A stretch of DNA of 64,000 bases from Primorskyibacter aestuariivivens (GCF_028023675.1 NZ_JAQIOZ010000012.1:62001-126000); one strand, 5' to 3'. Counted from the first letter of the stretch, positions 49,800-58,936 are shown. Notes: a model not told the origin generated them from the sequence alone. Program-made: numbers and translations.

Positions 49800-50060
49800 T
49801 CACACGATCCGGAACAGCTTGTCCCGCGAGGTTGCGCCGCGCACCAGACGCAGGCGCGATTTGGCCAGCCCCAGGGACTTCGCCAACAGTTTCTGCACGG
49901 CGGCATTGGCCTTGCCATCTTCTGGCGGGGCCGTCACGCGCACGGTGATTTTGCCGTCTGCGTCCCGCACAACCGCGTTGCGCCCGGCGCGTGGCGTGAC
50001 CCGGACCAGTATTTCGGTGCCGGGGTTGGCAAGATCAGAGAGATCGGGAATGTCTTTCAT
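49800..50060 (-). CDS. DUF167/YggU family protein
   Basis: An 86-residue protein with the YggU signature: EILVRVTPRAGRNAV, KITVRVTAPPEDGKANAAV and LGLAKSRLRLVRGATSRDK. The family is widespread, structurally known and functionally uncharacterised. Its stop directly adjoins the stop of the convergent small gene at 49572. Confidence 0.92.
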   Translation of the reverse strand: MKDIPDLSDLANPGTEILVRVTPRAGRNAVVRDADGKITVRVTAPPEDGKANAAVQKLLAKSLGLAKSRLRLVRGATSRDKLFRIV

Positions 50061-50163
50061 GTCTCCCCCTTAGCCGGGTGGCGGACAGGATGCAAAATGC
50101 GGGCAGGCCCTTGAAACCCCCGGACGGGCAGGTGAGATATGCCCCAGGTCAAGGAGTTACGAC

Positions 50164-50742
50164 ATGCCTCACCCGAACCCGGACGCGATGGCGTTCCTGT
50201 TGTCCCGCCGGTCCCGTCCGGCCAAGACGTTGCGTGCACCGGCCCCGGATCGCGCGGCACTTGAACCGATCCTCACCGCGGCGGCACGCAGCCCCGATCA
50301 CGGCAAGCTAGAGCCTTGGCGCTTTATCGTACTCGAACGCGGCGCGCTGCATCGTCTGGCGGGACTGGTTGAAGAACGTGGCCCGGACCTCGGCCAGGAC
50401 GCCGATCAGATCGCCAAGGCGGCATCAGCCTATCGCGACAGCCCATTGGCGGTTGTAGTCGTAGAGATCCAGAAGTCCTCGGAAAAGATCCCGCAGATCG
50501 AGATGACCTATTCCGCAGGAGCGGTCTGCCTTGCGCTGTTGAACGCGGCGCTGGCCTCGGGCTGGGGGGCGAACTGGCTCTCGGGCTGGGCCAGCCATGA
50601 CAGGGCCTTTGTCGAGCAAGGGCTGGGGCTGAGCGCAGATGAACGCGTCGCCGGGATCATCCACATCGGCACCGAAACCAGCGCGCCACCCGAACGGCCG
50701 CGACCGGATCTGGACACCATCACCGAATGGGTGACGGAATGA
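50164..50742 (+). CDS. Nitroreductase family protein
   Basis: An FMN-dependent oxidoreductase of 192 residues. The N-terminal FLLSRRSRPAKTLRAPAPD and AARSPDHGKLEPWRF hold the FMN-phosphate and dimerisation motifs. GAVCLALLNAALASGWGANWLSG and VAGIIHIGTETSAPPERPRPDL form the C-terminal FMN side, as in YdjA-like nitroreductases. It is cytoplasmic and reduces nitro- or quinone-type substrates; the physiological substrate is unknown. AAGGAG at 50150-50155 precedes the ATG. Its stop overlaps the EI24-domain gene. Confidence 0.9.
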   Translation: MPHPNPDAMAFLLSRRSRPAKTLRAPAPDRAALEPILTAAARSPDHGKLEPWRFIVLERGALHRLAGLVEERGPDLGQDADQIAKAASAYRDSPLAVVVVEIQKSSEKIPQIEMTYSAGAVCLALLNAALASGWGANWLSGWASHDRAFVEQGLGLSADERVAGIIHIGTETSAPPERPRPDLDTITEWVTE

Positions 50743-51431
50743 TCTTTCAGTCGTTCTTCAAGGCGCTGGCGCAGCTGAGCGACCCGCGTTTCCGGCGTGT
50801 GCTGTGGTTGGGCATTGGTCTGACCCTGGCTTTGCTGATCGGCTCCTATGCCGGGCTTTTGTGGCTGATCGAATGGTTGACCGGGGAAAGCACCGAACTG
50901 CCGCTCGTGGGCGAGGTGACCTGGGTCGGAGATTTGCTCAGCTTCGGGTCATTCTTCCTCATGATCGTGCTGTCGATCTTTCTCATGGTCCCTGTGGCCT
51001 CTGCCATCACGTCCATGTTCCTCGATGAGGTGGCACAGGCGGTCGAGGATCGGCATTACCCCCACCTGCCACAGGCAGACAAGGTGCCATTTTCCGATGC
51101 CTTACGTGATACGCTGAACTTCCTCGGCGTGCTGATCGCGGCGAACCTGCTTGCGATTGTCCTGTATGTTATGTTTCCGCCTGCCGCGCTGTTCATCTTC
51201 TGGGGATTGAACGGGTTTCTGCTGGGACGGGAATATTTCACGCTTGCCGCCATTCGTAGGATTGGTCGCACTGGTGCGAAAGACCTGCGCGCAAAGCATC
51301 GTGGCGCTATCTGGATGGCAGGGATATTGATGGCGATGCCGCTTTCGGTGCCGCTGGTGAACCTGCTGATACCTATTCTTGGTGCCGCGACGTTCACTCA
51401 TATCTTTCACGCGTTGAACGCGCGGCGCTGA
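50739..51431 (+). CDS. EI24 domain-containing membrane protein (CysZ-like)
   Basis: A 230-residue inner-membrane protein of the EI24/CysZ family. Hydrophobic segments are LWLGIGLTLALLIGSYAGLLW, FGSFFLMIVLSIFLMVPVASA, TLNFLGVLIAANLLAIVLYVM and AGILMAMPLSVPLVNLLIPI. The family motif FLDEVAQAVEDRHYP and the FWGLNGFLLGREYF segment are clear. CysZ proteins move sulfate into the cell. Sub-family function is not certain here, since EI24 proteins without cys neighbours are usually just annotated by domain. The ATG overlaps the nitroreductase stop. Confidence 0.87.
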   Translation: MIFQSFFKALAQLSDPRFRRVLWLGIGLTLALLIGSYAGLLWLIEWLTGESTELPLVGEVTWVGDLLSFGSFFLMIVLSIFLMVPVASAITSMFLDEVAQAVEDRHYPHLPQADKVPFSDALRDTLNFLGVLIAANLLAIVLYVMFPPAALFIFWGLNGFLLGREYFTLAAIRRIGRTGAKDLRAKHRGAIWMAGILMAMPLSVPLVNLLIPILGAATFTHIFHALNARR

Positions 51432-51544
51432 TGTTTTCAGTCGTGATCCGGGATCACATGGTCTGGCTGAATTTCAGGGACAGATGTCAGGAACTTTCCT
51501 AGGCTGGGCGCGGGAAGTGCGACAAAATCCGAAGGAGAGTGGAA

Positions 51545-51970
51545 ATGCCGGAGACAGAGGTTTTGCACGGCCAGTGCCTGTGCGGTGCGGTCAAAGTGAC
51601 GTTGACCGGCGGGATGGGACGTACAATGGAGTGCCACTGCAGCGAATGCCAGACCGTGATGGGGGGTGGCCCGGCCTATCTCACCATGGTCGATCGGGCC
51701 AATACGGACCTGTCCGGAGAGCGGCGCGGCTACACGGTCAATGGCGCAAGCGGCGGCGAGGTCACGCGGTTTTTCTGCCCGGTTTGCGGAACGCCGACAC
51801 ATTCCGAGCTTGAGAGTTTCCCGGACAAATACGTTCTCAAGGTCGGGCTCTTCGCGCCCCAGAGCGCGGCAGCGCCGGGCATTGCAATCTGGACGGGATC
51901 AGCGCCGGACTGGCATCCGGTAACGGAAGGAATCCCGCAATTCGAGAAAAGGCCATTACCGCAGAAATAG
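51545..51970 (+). CDS. GFA (glutathione-dependent formaldehyde-activating) family zinc protein
   Basis: A 141-residue Gfa/CENP-V-type protein. Zinc-binding cysteines are seen in HGQCLCGAVKVTL, ECHCSECQTVMGGGP and FFCPVCGTPTHSE, as in the Mss4-like fold. Members bind glutathione conjugates, but most have no proven substrate. The ATG at 51545 is placed by the strong AAGGAGAG at 51531-51538. It is convergent with the DUF1467 gene, 2 bases apart. Confidence 0.92.
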   Translation: MPETEVLHGQCLCGAVKVTLTGGMGRTMECHCSECQTVMGGGPAYLTMVDRANTDLSGERRGYTVNGASGGEVTRFFCPVCGTPTHSELESFPDKYVLKVGLFAPQSAAAPGIAIWTGSAPDWHPVTEGIPQFEKRPLPQK

Positions 51971-51972
51971 CG

Positions 51973-52260
51973 TTAATTCGCCTCGCGCGGGCTCATTCGA
52001 TTGAACATCCAGCTGTCGATGTCGCGTACGGTGATCACGTCAAAAATGATGATCGACGCGATAATCCCCCAGAGCACGAGCGCCACAAGCGTGGTGATCT
52101 TGGCCTTTTTGCGCAGGTTATGCACCTCGGGCGAACTGGCATGCGTGCCGTGTACCACATTGCCCAGATCGCCCTGCGTCTGGAGGCGGATCGGGATCAC
52201 GATCAGAAATGTCATGAACCAGATGACGGCATACAGGACAAGCGCAGAGGTAATGGCCAT
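51973..52260 (-). CDS. DUF1467 family membrane protein
   Basis: A 95-residue protein with two membrane helices (LVLYAVIWFMTFLIVIPI and TLVALVLWGIIASIIIFDVI) separated by a loop containing HGTHASSPEVHNLRKK. This is the DUF1467 layout found almost only in alphaproteobacteria. Function unknown. In this and other genomes it can sit near mce. Here the gap to mce is filled by repeated elements (52279-52451). Confidence 0.88.
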   Translation of the reverse strand: MAITSALVLYAVIWFMTFLIVIPIRLQTQGDLGNVVHGTHASSPEVHNLRKKAKITTLVALVLWGIIASIIIFDVITVRDIDSWMFNRMSPREAN

Positions 52261-52278
52261 TCGGGAGGCTCCTTTGCA

Positions 52279-52384
52279 TTAGAGCATGTTCAGCCAAAGT
52301 GGGCACCGGTTTGGCGGTTCGAACATGCGACCAATCAATAAGTTAGAGCGTGGCCAACGAATCCGATTGGACGAGACACGCTCT
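52279..52384. repeat. Intergenic mosaic repeat (RIME-like) with terminal hairpin
   Basis: The TTAGAGCATG...AAAGTGGGCACCGGTTT...GAACATGCGACCAA...AGTTAGAGCG series closely resembles the non-coding mosaic elements scattered through Rhizobiales and Rhodobacterales genomes. The right part ends in a hairpin with arms AGAGCGTG (52345-52352) and CACGCTCT (52377-52384). There is no coding capacity. Identification is from memory of the element type; copy number elsewhere cannot be seen in this window. Confidence 0.65.
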
Positions 52385-52427
52385 GGGCTGCTGCGGATAT
52401 AGCGCCTGTTGCCCCGCCGGAAAAGGC

Positions 52428-52451
52428 GTAGGGTGGGCATTTCTGCCCACC
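52428..52451. repeat. Single REP-like element
   Basis: GTAGGGTGGGCA...TGCCCACC with a hairpin GGTGGGCA/TGCCCACC (52432-52439 with 52444-52451). It is the same 24-base unit that forms each arm of the larger inverted element at 62327-62384, differing only in the loop. It lies 12 bases beyond the mce stop codon. Confidence 0.8.
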
Positions 52452-52462
52452 GTATCTTGCGG

Positions 52463-52867
52463 TCAGACTTGCTCCAGCTCGACGAGACAGCCGTTGAAAT
52501 CCTTGGGGTGCAGGAACAGCACCGGCTTGCCATGCGCGCCGATCTTGGGCTCGCCTGTGCCGAGTACCCGCGCACCGGTTTCCTTCAGGTGGTCACGTGC
52601 GGCGATGATGTCGTCCACTTCGTAGCAAACATGGTGAATGCCGCCCGAAGGGTTCTTTTCCAGAAACCCGTTGATCGGGGAATTCTCGCCCAGCGGGTAG
52701 AGCAGTTCGATCTTGGTGTTTGGCAGTTCGATAAAGATCACCGTGACACCGTGATCGGGTTCGTCCTGCGGCTCTCCGACATTGGCACCCAGCGCGGTGC
52801 GGTATTGCGCGGCGGCGGCTTCGAGATCCGGGACAGCGATGGCGACATGGTTGAGACGACCGATCAT
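52463..52867 (-). CDS. mce: Methylmalonyl-CoA epimerase
   Basis: Epimerises (S)- and (R)-methylmalonyl-CoA in propionate and branched-chain catabolism. It is a 134-residue vicinal-oxygen-chelate protein. Metal ligands are His in RLNHVAIAVPDLE, His in GGIHHVCYEVDD and Glu in GCLVELEQV; Gln/Glu-type ligands and the ELLYPLGENSPI segment match the family. A GGAGCCC-type Shine-Dalgarno region precedes the ATG at 52867. A glyoxalase-like relative is the only alternative, but motif spacing favours Mce. Confidence 0.93.
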   Translation of the reverse strand: MIGRLNHVAIAVPDLEAAAAQYRTALGANVGEPQDEPDHGVTVIFIELPNTKIELLYPLGENSPINGFLEKNPSGGIHHVCYEVDDIIAARDHLKETGARVLGTGEPKIGAHGKPVLFLHPKDFNGCLVELEQV

Positions 52868-53033
52868 GACGGGCTCCTTTCAATTGCGTTGCCGGGATTT
52901 ATGCGCAGTGCAGCACGGTCTGACAAGCGGACAGGAGCGCGCAGATGCCGCGCCGCAGCGTCACGGCCGGGCAAGCATTAAGCGAATGGTAACCAAGCCC
53001 GGCCATCCTGCGACTCGGTCAGGAGGATTTGCC

Positions 53034-53750
53034 ATGGATGATCTGGAAGAATTCGATCTCAATCGTGCTCCGACAGCGGCGCGACCGCTCCTTGGGTTGA
53101 CGGTTCTTGTGGTAGAGGACAGCCGCTTTGCCTGCGAAGCCGTCCGGCTTTTGTGCCTGCGTAGCGGGGCGCGTATCCGAAGGGCCGATTGCCTGCGTTC
53201 AGCACGGCGGCATTTGCGGGTCTATCGTCCCTCTGTCGCGATTGTCGATCTGGGCCTGCCGGACGGTTCCGGCGCGGAATTGATCTCGGAACTGGCGGTA
53301 GGCGTGCCGCGGATTCCGGTCCTGCTCGGCACCAGCGGCGACGAATTCGCGGAGGATGTGGCCGTTGCGGCGGGGGCGGATGGCTTCTTGCCCAAGCCGA
53401 TCACATCCCTGTCGGGGTTTCAGGAGCTTGTCCTGTCGCTGATGCCCCCCGAGCGCCAGCCGCTTGGACCCCGGCCGATCAACGAGGACGAGGTGCGGCC
53501 GGATATTCTGGCCTATCGCGATGACATGGCCCATGTGGCGGGGCTTTTGGCCGAAGGCACCGATGATCGCACGATCGATTATGTGGGCCAGTTCCTGCGC
53601 GGCGTGGCGCGCAGCGCCCATGACGAGGCGCTGGGCGCGGCGGCCGAGACCCTGATCGAGATGCGCCAGAAAGGACGGCCCGTGGTGGCCCAAGCGGCAC
53701 GCATTGCAGGCATGGTACAGCAAAGGATCGTGGACCGGATTGCCATTTGA
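53034..53750 (+). CDS. Receiver-domain response regulator without DNA-binding domain
   Basis: A 238-residue protein with a receiver domain at about residues 20-145: acidic pair in LVVEDSRFACEAV, phosphoacceptor Asp in AIVDLGLPDGSG, Thr/Ser in LLGTSGDEFA and Lys in FLPKPI. The remaining ~90 residues are helical (AYRDDMAHVAGLLAEG, IDYVGQFLRGVARSAHDE) with no recognised output domain, so it may act by protein-protein contact, as in phosphorelays. AGGAGG lies 7 bases before the ATG. It is divergent from mce. Confidence 0.86.
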   Translation: MDDLEEFDLNRAPTAARPLLGLTVLVVEDSRFACEAVRLLCLRSGARIRRADCLRSARRHLRVYRPSVAIVDLGLPDGSGAELISELAVGVPRIPVLLGTSGDEFAEDVAVAAGADGFLPKPITSLSGFQELVLSLMPPERQPLGPRPINEDEVRPDILAYRDDMAHVAGLLAEGTDDRTIDYVGQFLRGVARSAHDEALGAAAETLIEMRQKGRPVVAQAARIAGMVQQRIVDRIAI

Positions 53751-53774
53751 GTGGACCGGTCCCCCGGGCAGAGG

Positions 53775-54485
53775 TCAGAGCGCGGGGTCACCCGTGACGC
53801 GAACAAGACGCGTCAGATCGCTGAGCCGTTCGATCTGTTGGCCCTGGGCATCAAAGTTCTCGGGGCGGAGCCAAGCCGCGTAGGCTTCTTTCAGCGCGGG
53901 CCATTCTCGGTCGATGGCGGCAAACCATGCGGTGTCGCGGTTGCGGCCCTTGACCACCAGTGCCTGACGAAACACGCCCTCATAGCTGAATCCAAGCCGT
54001 TGGGCGGCGCGACGCGACGCAAGGTTGAGCGCGTTGCATTTCCATTCATACCGGCGATAGCCCGCCTCGAACGCCCATTGCATCATGAGATACATGGCGT
54101 CGGTCGCGGCGCGGCACTGGGCGAGAGACGGGGAAAAATTGATATTGCCCACCTCGATGGACCCAGCCTCGGGCGCGATGCGAAGATAGCTGGCTACACC
54201 GCCGAACTGGCCGGTATCCTTGTCCTTGATGGCGTAGAACAGGTGATGGTCCTGCGCCACCGTCTCGCGGACCCAGCGATGGTACTGTGCAGCCGAGTGA
54301 AAGGGACCGTAAGGCATGTAATCCCACCGGTCATCATGACCCTCAAAGGCACGAAACAGAAGTGCAGCGTGGGCCTCGGCGTCCAGCGGTTCAAGGCGGG
54401 CATATTGCCCCTCAAGTGGCTCGCCCGACGGAGCGGGCGGCGAAGACCAGCTTTCAACTTTTTCACCCAGTATATTCATTACCAT
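53775..54485 (-). CDS. GNAT family N-acetyltransferase (RimJ/RimL type)
   Basis: A 236-residue acetyltransferase of the Acetyltransf_3 type. ARLEPLDAEAHAALLFRAFEG opens the domain, and FGGVASYLRIAPEAGSIEVGNINF gives the core strands. The acetyl-CoA loop region precedes AMYLMMQWAFEAGYRRYEWKC and NLASRRAAQRLGFSYEGVFR. RimJ/RimL-like enzymes modify ribosomal protein N-termini or small amines; the substrate is unknown here. ATGs at 54485 and 54479 are equally possible starts. Confidence 0.88.
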   Translation of the reverse strand: MVMNILGEKVESWSSPPAPSGEPLEGQYARLEPLDAEAHAALLFRAFEGHDDRWDYMPYGPFHSAAQYHRWVRETVAQDHHLFYAIKDKDTGQFGGVASYLRIAPEAGSIEVGNINFSPSLAQCRAATDAMYLMMQWAFEAGYRRYEWKCNALNLASRRAAQRLGFSYEGVFRQALVVKGRNRDTAWFAAIDREWPALKEAYAAWLRPENFDAQGQQIERLSDLTRLVRVTGDPAL

Positions 54486-54588
54486 GGCCCCTTTTTCAGC
54501 ATTCAGGATAAAAGCCTGAAAAACGGGCGTAATATGTAAATCGCGACCCCAATCAGCCGCGATTCAACAAGGGATGAAACAATCTCGA

Positions 54589-54813
54589 TTAATGTGACGG
54601 CAACTTGGTCCCCCAGTGTTCCGCGCGGCTTTCCAGCCTTGCAGCACCAGCGTGGAATAGCGCCGCAAGCCGCAGGCACACCGAACAGCCCACCGAAGGA
54701 CGCGCATCGCGCAGCTTCGGCGTTGTGGCGGTGTTGAGCTTGGGGTCCCAGCCCGCGCGCAGCATCATGAAATCGAGTTCGGAAAATTGCGGTTGGTTGC
54801 GATGATGGGTCAT
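54589..54813 (-). CDS. Small hypothetical protein with CxxC motif
   Basis: A 74-residue protein containing VGCSVCLRLAALFHAG (CxxC at about residues 43-46) and an N-terminal FSELDFMMLRAGWDP. I do not recognise the family. AAAGGA lies 7 bases before the ATG, and the gene is divergent from the LysR gene, which supports it being real. A metal-binding or redox role is only suggested by the cysteines. Confidence 0.5.
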   Translation of the reverse strand: MTHHRNQPQFSELDFMMLRAGWDPKLNTATTPKLRDARPSVGCSVCLRLAALFHAGAARLESRAEHWGTKLPSH

Positions 54814-54930
54814 GTCCGTGTCCTTTCGGTCAGAAGTCTTGCTGTCTGACCACAGAATGCCCGTTTGCCCCGGGTGCCGACAAACGATGGTTTCTCACGA
54901 CATGGGTTAGAAAAATTTGTATATAGGGGT

Positions 54931-55824
54931 ATGGCCCACCGGATACCCCCGTTGAAACAACTCTTTTCGTTCGAGGCTGCCGCACGGCATCAAAGCTTCA
55001 AGAAGGCAGCCGAAGAGCTCCATGTCACCCATGCTGCAATCAGCCATCAGGTGCGTGCGCTTGAGGAACAGCTTGGTCGTCAGTTGTTCCACCGCAAGAC
55101 GCGGCAGGTGGTACTGACCGAGGCGGCCGAACCCTTTGCAAAACGTCTGAGCGAGGCCTTTGGAGCAATTGCCGAGGCTGTGGAGGCGATGGAAGACAAG
55201 CAGCTTGAGGGGCGGCTCACCCTCTCCGTCGCGCCATTCTACGGGAACCGGATGCTGATGCCCCGATTGGCACGTTTCCGCGCGGCGTTTCCGCAGATCG
55301 AACTGGATATCCAGATGACAGGCACGGTGATCGATCTGCAGGCCGGGGATGCGGATGCCGCGATGCGCTATGGAACAGGGGACTGGCCCGGGCTGACCGT
55401 GCTGCGCCTGTCAGAGGATCGTGTCGGCCCGGTGGCCGCGCCACGGTTTGCAGAGCGGCTGAGCATACCGGTGACGCCGGAGGCTTTGGCAGATCTGCCG
55501 CTGGCCATCAATCAGGGGGCGCGGCAGGATTGGCGCGATTGGTTCACGGCGGCGGGGCATGACGGCCCCGACCCGGCGATGACCGAATATTCGGACCGCG
55601 CCCGCGCGGTTGATTTCGCCTTGTCGGGAAATGGGGTCGCATTGGCCGATGTCTACCTGACAGAGCAGGACGAGGCTGATGGCCACCTCGTCCGGCTCGA
55701 TCCGCTGACGGTGCCGTCGCGCAAGACGATGCACCTCGTCTTTCCCAGAACCGATTATCCCGATCCCAAGGTCATGGCGTTTTACAACTGGTTCCGCGAA
55801 GAGCTTGGCGCTCAGTCGTCCTGA
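54931..55824 (+). CDS. LysR family transcriptional regulator (GcvA-like)
   Basis: A 297-residue LTTR. The N-terminal winged helix is [44 protein letters not shown] in order, with recognition helix [11 protein letters not shown]. The effector domain (about 90-297) starts [20 protein letters not shown] and ends [13 protein letters not shown], as in GcvA-type regulators. I chose the ATG at 54931, where the helix-turn-helix begins. The target may be the divergent small gene at 54589 or itself. Its 3' end overlaps the convergent aspS by 13 bases. Confidence 0.91.
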   Translation: MAHRIPPLKQLFSFEAAARHQSFKKAAEELHVTHAAISHQVRALEEQLGRQLFHRKTRQVVLTEAAEPFAKRLSEAFGAIAEAVEAMEDKQLEGRLTLSVAPFYGNRMLMPRLARFRAAFPQIELDIQMTGTVIDLQAGDADAAMRYGTGDWPGLTVLRLSEDRVGPVAAPRFAERLSIPVTPEALADLPLAINQGARQDWRDWFTAAGHDGPDPAMTEYSDRARAVDFALSGNGVALADVYLTEQDEADGHLVRLDPLTVPSRKTMHLVFPRTDYPDPKVMAFYNWFREELGAQSS

Positions 55825-57590
55825 GGGATCACCCGCAGGCCCAGTTCCATCAGTTGATCCGAAGACGGGTCGGACGGCGCGGACATCATCAGGTCTTCGG
55901 CGCGCTGGTTCATCGGGAACATGATGACCTCGCGGATGTTTTCCTGATCCGCCAAAAGCATGACGATCCGGTCGATCCCGGCAGCACAGCCCCCGTGCGG
56001 TGGCGCGCCATAGTGGAACGCATTGAACAGCGCGCCAAAGCGGGATTTCACCTCGTCCTCGCCATAGCCCGCCAGCTCAAAGGCTTTCAGCATCAGGTCC
56101 GGCTTGTGGTTCCGGATCGCGCCCGAGACCAGTTCATAGCCGTTGCAGGCCAGGTCATACTGATAGCCTTTGACCGCCAGCGGATCGCCATTCAGCGCCT
56201 CCATCCCGCCCTGCGGCATGGAGAAGGGGTTGTGCTCAAAGTCGATCTCGCCGCTTTCCTCGTCCTGTTCATAGATCGGGAAATCCACGATCCAGGCAAA
56301 GGCGAAACGGTCCTTCTCGGTCAGACCCAGTTCGTTGCCAATCACCGTGCGCGCCTTGCCTGCGACGGTTTCAAACGCCTTGGGCTTGCCACCCAGGAAA
56401 AACGCCGCGTCGCCCACGCCAAGGCCAAGCTGCTGGCGGATCGCCTCGGTGCGCTCGGGGCCGATATTCTTGGCCAGCGGGCCCGCGGCTTCCATGCCCT
56501 CGCCCTGATCGCGCCAGAAGATATAGCCCATCCCGGGCAGGCCCTCTTGTTGAGCGAACTTGTTCATCCGGTCGCAGAACTTGCGCGAGCCGCCGGTTGG
56601 CGCGGGGATGGCGCGGATCTCGGTGCCGTCCTGTTCCAGCAGCTTGGCAAAGATCGCAAAGCCCGAGCCGCGGAAATGCTCGGAGCAATCCTGCATCTTG
56701 ATCGGGTTGCGCAAGTCGGGCTTGTCGGTGCCGTACCATTTGGCTGCGTCCTTGTAGGAAATCTGCGGCCAGTCCTGATCGACTTTGCGACCGCCGCCGA
56801 ATTCCTCGAAAATCCCCGTCAGCACCGGCTGGATCGCGTCGAACACGTCCTGTTGCTCGACAAAGGACATCTCCATGTCGAGCTGGTAGAAATCGGTCGG
56901 CGAGCGGTCGGCGCGCGGGTCTTCGTCGCGGAAACAGGGCGCGATCTGGAAATACTTGTCATAGCCCGACACCATGATCAGCTGTTTGAACTGCTGCGGG
57001 GCCTGGGGCAGGGCGTAGAAACGGCCCGGATGCAGGCGCGACGGCACGAGGAAGTCGCGCGCGCCTTCGGGGCTGGAGGCGGTGATGATTGGCGTCTGGA
57101 ACTCGCGGAACCCCTTGTCCCACATGCGGCGGCGCATGGAGGCCACCACGTCGGAACGCATCTTCATGTTGTGCTGCATCGCTTCGCGGCGCAGGTCGAG
57201 ATAGCGATAGCGCAGGCGGGTTTCCTCGGGGTATTCCTGATCGCCGAAAACGATCAGCGGCAGTTCGTCCGCCGCGCCCAGCACTTCCATGTCCCGAATG
57301 TAGACCTCGATCTCGCCGGTCGGGATCTTGGCGTTGATCAGGCTCTCGTCACGCGCCTTGACGTTGCCGTCGATGCGGACACACCATTCAGAGCGGAGTT
57401 TTTCCACCTCGGCAAAGACCGGGCTGTCCGGATCGCAGAGCACCTGTGTCATGCCATAGGTGTCCCGAAGGTCGATAAACAGCACGCCGCCATGGTCGCG
57501 TACACGATGCACCCAACCGGACAGGCGGACGGTTTCGCCCACGTTGGATTTGTTCAGTTCGGCGCAGGTATGGCTGCGATAGGCGTGCAT
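55812..57590 (-). CDS. aspS: Aspartate-tRNA ligase
   Basis: Class II aminoacyl-tRNA synthetase charging tRNA-Asp. The N-terminal OB-fold anticodon domain starts [34 protein letters not shown] in order. Motif 2 is [16 protein letters not shown]. The bacterial-type GAD insertion lies between, and motif 3 is [14 protein letters not shown] near the C-terminus. At 592 residues it is the long bacterial form. I chose the ATG at 57590, where homology begins. Confidence 0.96.
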   Translation of the reverse strand: MHAYRSHTCAELNKSNVGETVRLSGWVHRVRDHGGVLFIDLRDTYGMTQVLCDPDSPVFAEVEKLRSEWCVRIDGNVKARDESLINAKIPTGEIEVYIRDMEVLGAADELPLIVFGDQEYPEETRLRYRYLDLRREAMQHNMKMRSDVVASMRRRMWDKGFREFQTPIITASSPEGARDFLVPSRLHPGRFYALPQAPQQFKQLIMVSGYDKYFQIAPCFRDEDPRADRSPTDFYQLDMEMSFVEQQDVFDAIQPVLTGIFEEFGGGRKVDQDWPQISYKDAAKWYGTDKPDLRNPIKMQDCSEHFRGSGFAIFAKLLEQDGTEIRAIPAPTGGSRKFCDRMNKFAQQEGLPGMGYIFWRDQGEGMEAAGPLAKNIGPERTEAIRQQLGLGVGDAAFFLGGKPKAFETVAGKARTVIGNELGLTEKDRFAFAWIVDFPIYEQDEESGEIDFEHNPFSMPQGGMEALNGDPLAVKGYQYDLACNGYELVSGAIRNHKPDLMLKAFELAGYGEDEVKSRFGALFNAFHYGAPPHGGCAAGIDRIVMLLADQENIREVIMFPMNQRAEDLMMSAPSDPSSDQLMELGLRVIPQDD

Positions 57591-57664
57591 TTCGGGCTCC
57601 CTTCGGGGGGTCAAACGGTTGTCGCGCCGATACACCTTGCCCGAGGGGGAAAGTCAAGCAGAGA

Positions 57665-57691
57665 GGGGCGCGGGGAGAGGTGCCGCGCCCC
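57665..57691 (-). terminator. Hairpin downstream of YCII gene
   Basis: A perfect 9-base stem GGGGCGCGG/CCGCGCCCC with a 9-base loop lies just past the stop of the minus-strand YCII gene and before aspS. On the minus strand it is followed by TCTCTGCTT, a weak U-tract. Confidence 0.55.
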
Positions 57692-57698
57692 TTCGTGG

Positions 57699-58013
57699 TC
57701 ACATCTCGTGGATCTCGGCAATCTCAATGGATCCGTTGCCGCCATCGAGGATTGGGCAGCCCTTGCCCATTTCCGCCGCCGCGTCCAGAGTGTCGGCCTG
57801 CACAATGGTGTAGCCAGACAACGGATTGGCCCCGCCACCCTCGGACAGGCCGCTTTTGGTCAAGGTCGAGGACAGGCCAACCGGATTGCCGGGATCGACG
57901 ATGGCCTCACCCAGTTCCTGCATCCATGACATCCACGCCGCCATGACCTTTTCGCCCTCTTCCGGGGTCTCGGGCACGCCTCCGCCGTGATAGGCAAACA
58001 TGAATTTCGGCAT
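57699..58013 (-). CDS. YCII-related protein
   Basis: A 104-residue dimeric alpha-beta protein of the YCII/YciI superfamily: KFMFAYHGGGVPETPEEGEK, WMSWMQELGEAIVDPGNPVG, GYTIVQADTLDAAAEMGKGCP and SIEIAEIHEM. Such proteins lie beside SRPBCC and ArsR genes in many genomes and are sometimes linked to sigma-factor-type regulation. The enzymatic role is unknown. It is 18 bases from the SRPBCC gene and probably the third gene of that operon. Confidence 0.9.
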   Translation of the reverse strand: MPKFMFAYHGGGVPETPEEGEKVMAAWMSWMQELGEAIVDPGNPVGLSSTLTKSGLSEGGGANPLSGYTIVQADTLDAAAEMGKGCPILDGGNGSIEIAEIHEM

Positions 58014-58031
58014 GGTCTTTCCTCCTGTTGA

Positions 58032-58469
58032 TTAACTTGATTGCGTGCTGGCAAAAGCGGTCAGACGGGCAAGGCTCGCGTTCCAGCCCATTTCGTGAGA
58101 GCGGCCAAAATCGTCGTCGGGCAGCCCGGTGTGATGGATTGTAAAGAGACTTCCATCCCCGTCCGCAGTTACCGAAAAGGTTACAGTGCTTACATCACTT
58201 TGCCGTCCATTGGCGTTCAGCCATTGCCAGGAAAACGTCACGGTCATGTCGCCAGTGCTCAGCACCTCGCCGCCATGGTGGAACGGGTTGCCTTCGTCAC
58301 TGCGCATCTTCGCGAACCACGGGCCGGGGCGGGTGAAATCCAGCTCAGCCTCTTCGATGGACCAGCCGTCATGCCCCCACCACAGGGCCAGCATGTCGGG
58401 CTGGGTGACAAACGCGAAAACGCGGGTAGGGGGCGCATCAAAGCGGCGGGTGAGGGTGACGTCGATCAT
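58032..58469 (-). CDS. SRPBCC (AHSA1-like) domain protein
   Basis: A 145-residue START-like protein: MIDVTLTRRFDAPPTRVFAFVTQPDMLALWWG in order is the canonical AHSA1 N-terminus, with WSIEEAELDFTRPGPWFAKM and a C-terminal helix GWNASLARLTAFA. The fold binds hydrophobic ligands in its cavity; the ligand is unknown. I chose the ATG at 58469, which overlaps the ArsR gene by 4 bases, so the two are coupled. ArsR-SRPBCC pairs are a common regulator-effector arrangement. Confidence 0.9.
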   Translation of the reverse strand: MIDVTLTRRFDAPPTRVFAFVTQPDMLALWWGHDGWSIEEAELDFTRPGPWFAKMRSDEGNPFHHGGEVLSTGDMTVTFSWQWLNANGRQSDVSTVTFSVTADGDGSLFTIHHTGLPDDDFGRSHEMGWNASLARLTAFASTQSS

Positions 58470-58792
58470 TGGGTTGGCCCTTGGTTTTTCAATGCGCGTT
58501 CCAGCCGGTTCATGCCACTTTCCCAGAACTGGCGTGCCGCGTTGGCCCAATCCACCAAGTCTGAGAGGCCCTGCGGCTCGACAGAGTAAAGCCTTTTTTG
58601 CGCGCGTGCGCGTCGCGTCAGGATGCCCGCCTCTCGCAATATGCCCAGATGCTGCGAAACGGCTGGGGCGGAGATGTCAAAATCCTTGCCCAGATCCCCG
58701 GCTGACAACTCACCCTCACGCAAGAGCCGGTCCACAATGGCAAAGCGTACCGGGTCGGCGAGGGCGGCGAAGGTTTGTGGCAAATCGGGCAT
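58466..58792 (-). CDS. ArsR family transcriptional regulator
   Basis: A 108-residue winged-helix repressor: ADPVRFAIVDRLLREGELSAGDL, recognition helix APAVSQHLGILREAGILTRR, and wing QKRLYSVEPQGLSDLVDW. No metal-binding Cys cluster is visible, so it is not an arsenic or metal sensor of the classical type. It resembles the group that governs adjacent SRPBCC genes. It is first in the three-gene operon with SRPBCC and YCII and is divergent from carB, so it may bind in 58793-58990. Confidence 0.92.
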   Translation of the reverse strand: MPDLPQTFAALADPVRFAIVDRLLREGELSAGDLGKDFDISAPAVSQHLGILREAGILTRRARAQKRLYSVEPQGLSDLVDWANAARQFWESGMNRLERALKNQGPTQ

Positions 58793-58908
58793 TCGAGGTC
58801 CTGTCTTTTGGCCGATAATTCAGCGATTCTTTAATTAAGTAAATGCTAAAATACATCGTCGTTTTGGTCTGCGACCTTTCAGACGGTGGTTTTCCACGGC
58901 TTTCGCCC

Positions 58909-58936
58909 TTGATCCCGGGCCGTCGATGTCTATAAC
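58909..58936 (+). promoter_or_regulatory. Candidate sigma-70-type promoter of carB
   Basis: TTGATC (58909-58914) and TATAAC (58931-58936) are separated by 16 bases and lie about 55 bases upstream of the carB ATG. The match is reasonable at both boxes. The transcription start has not been shown. Confidence 0.5.
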
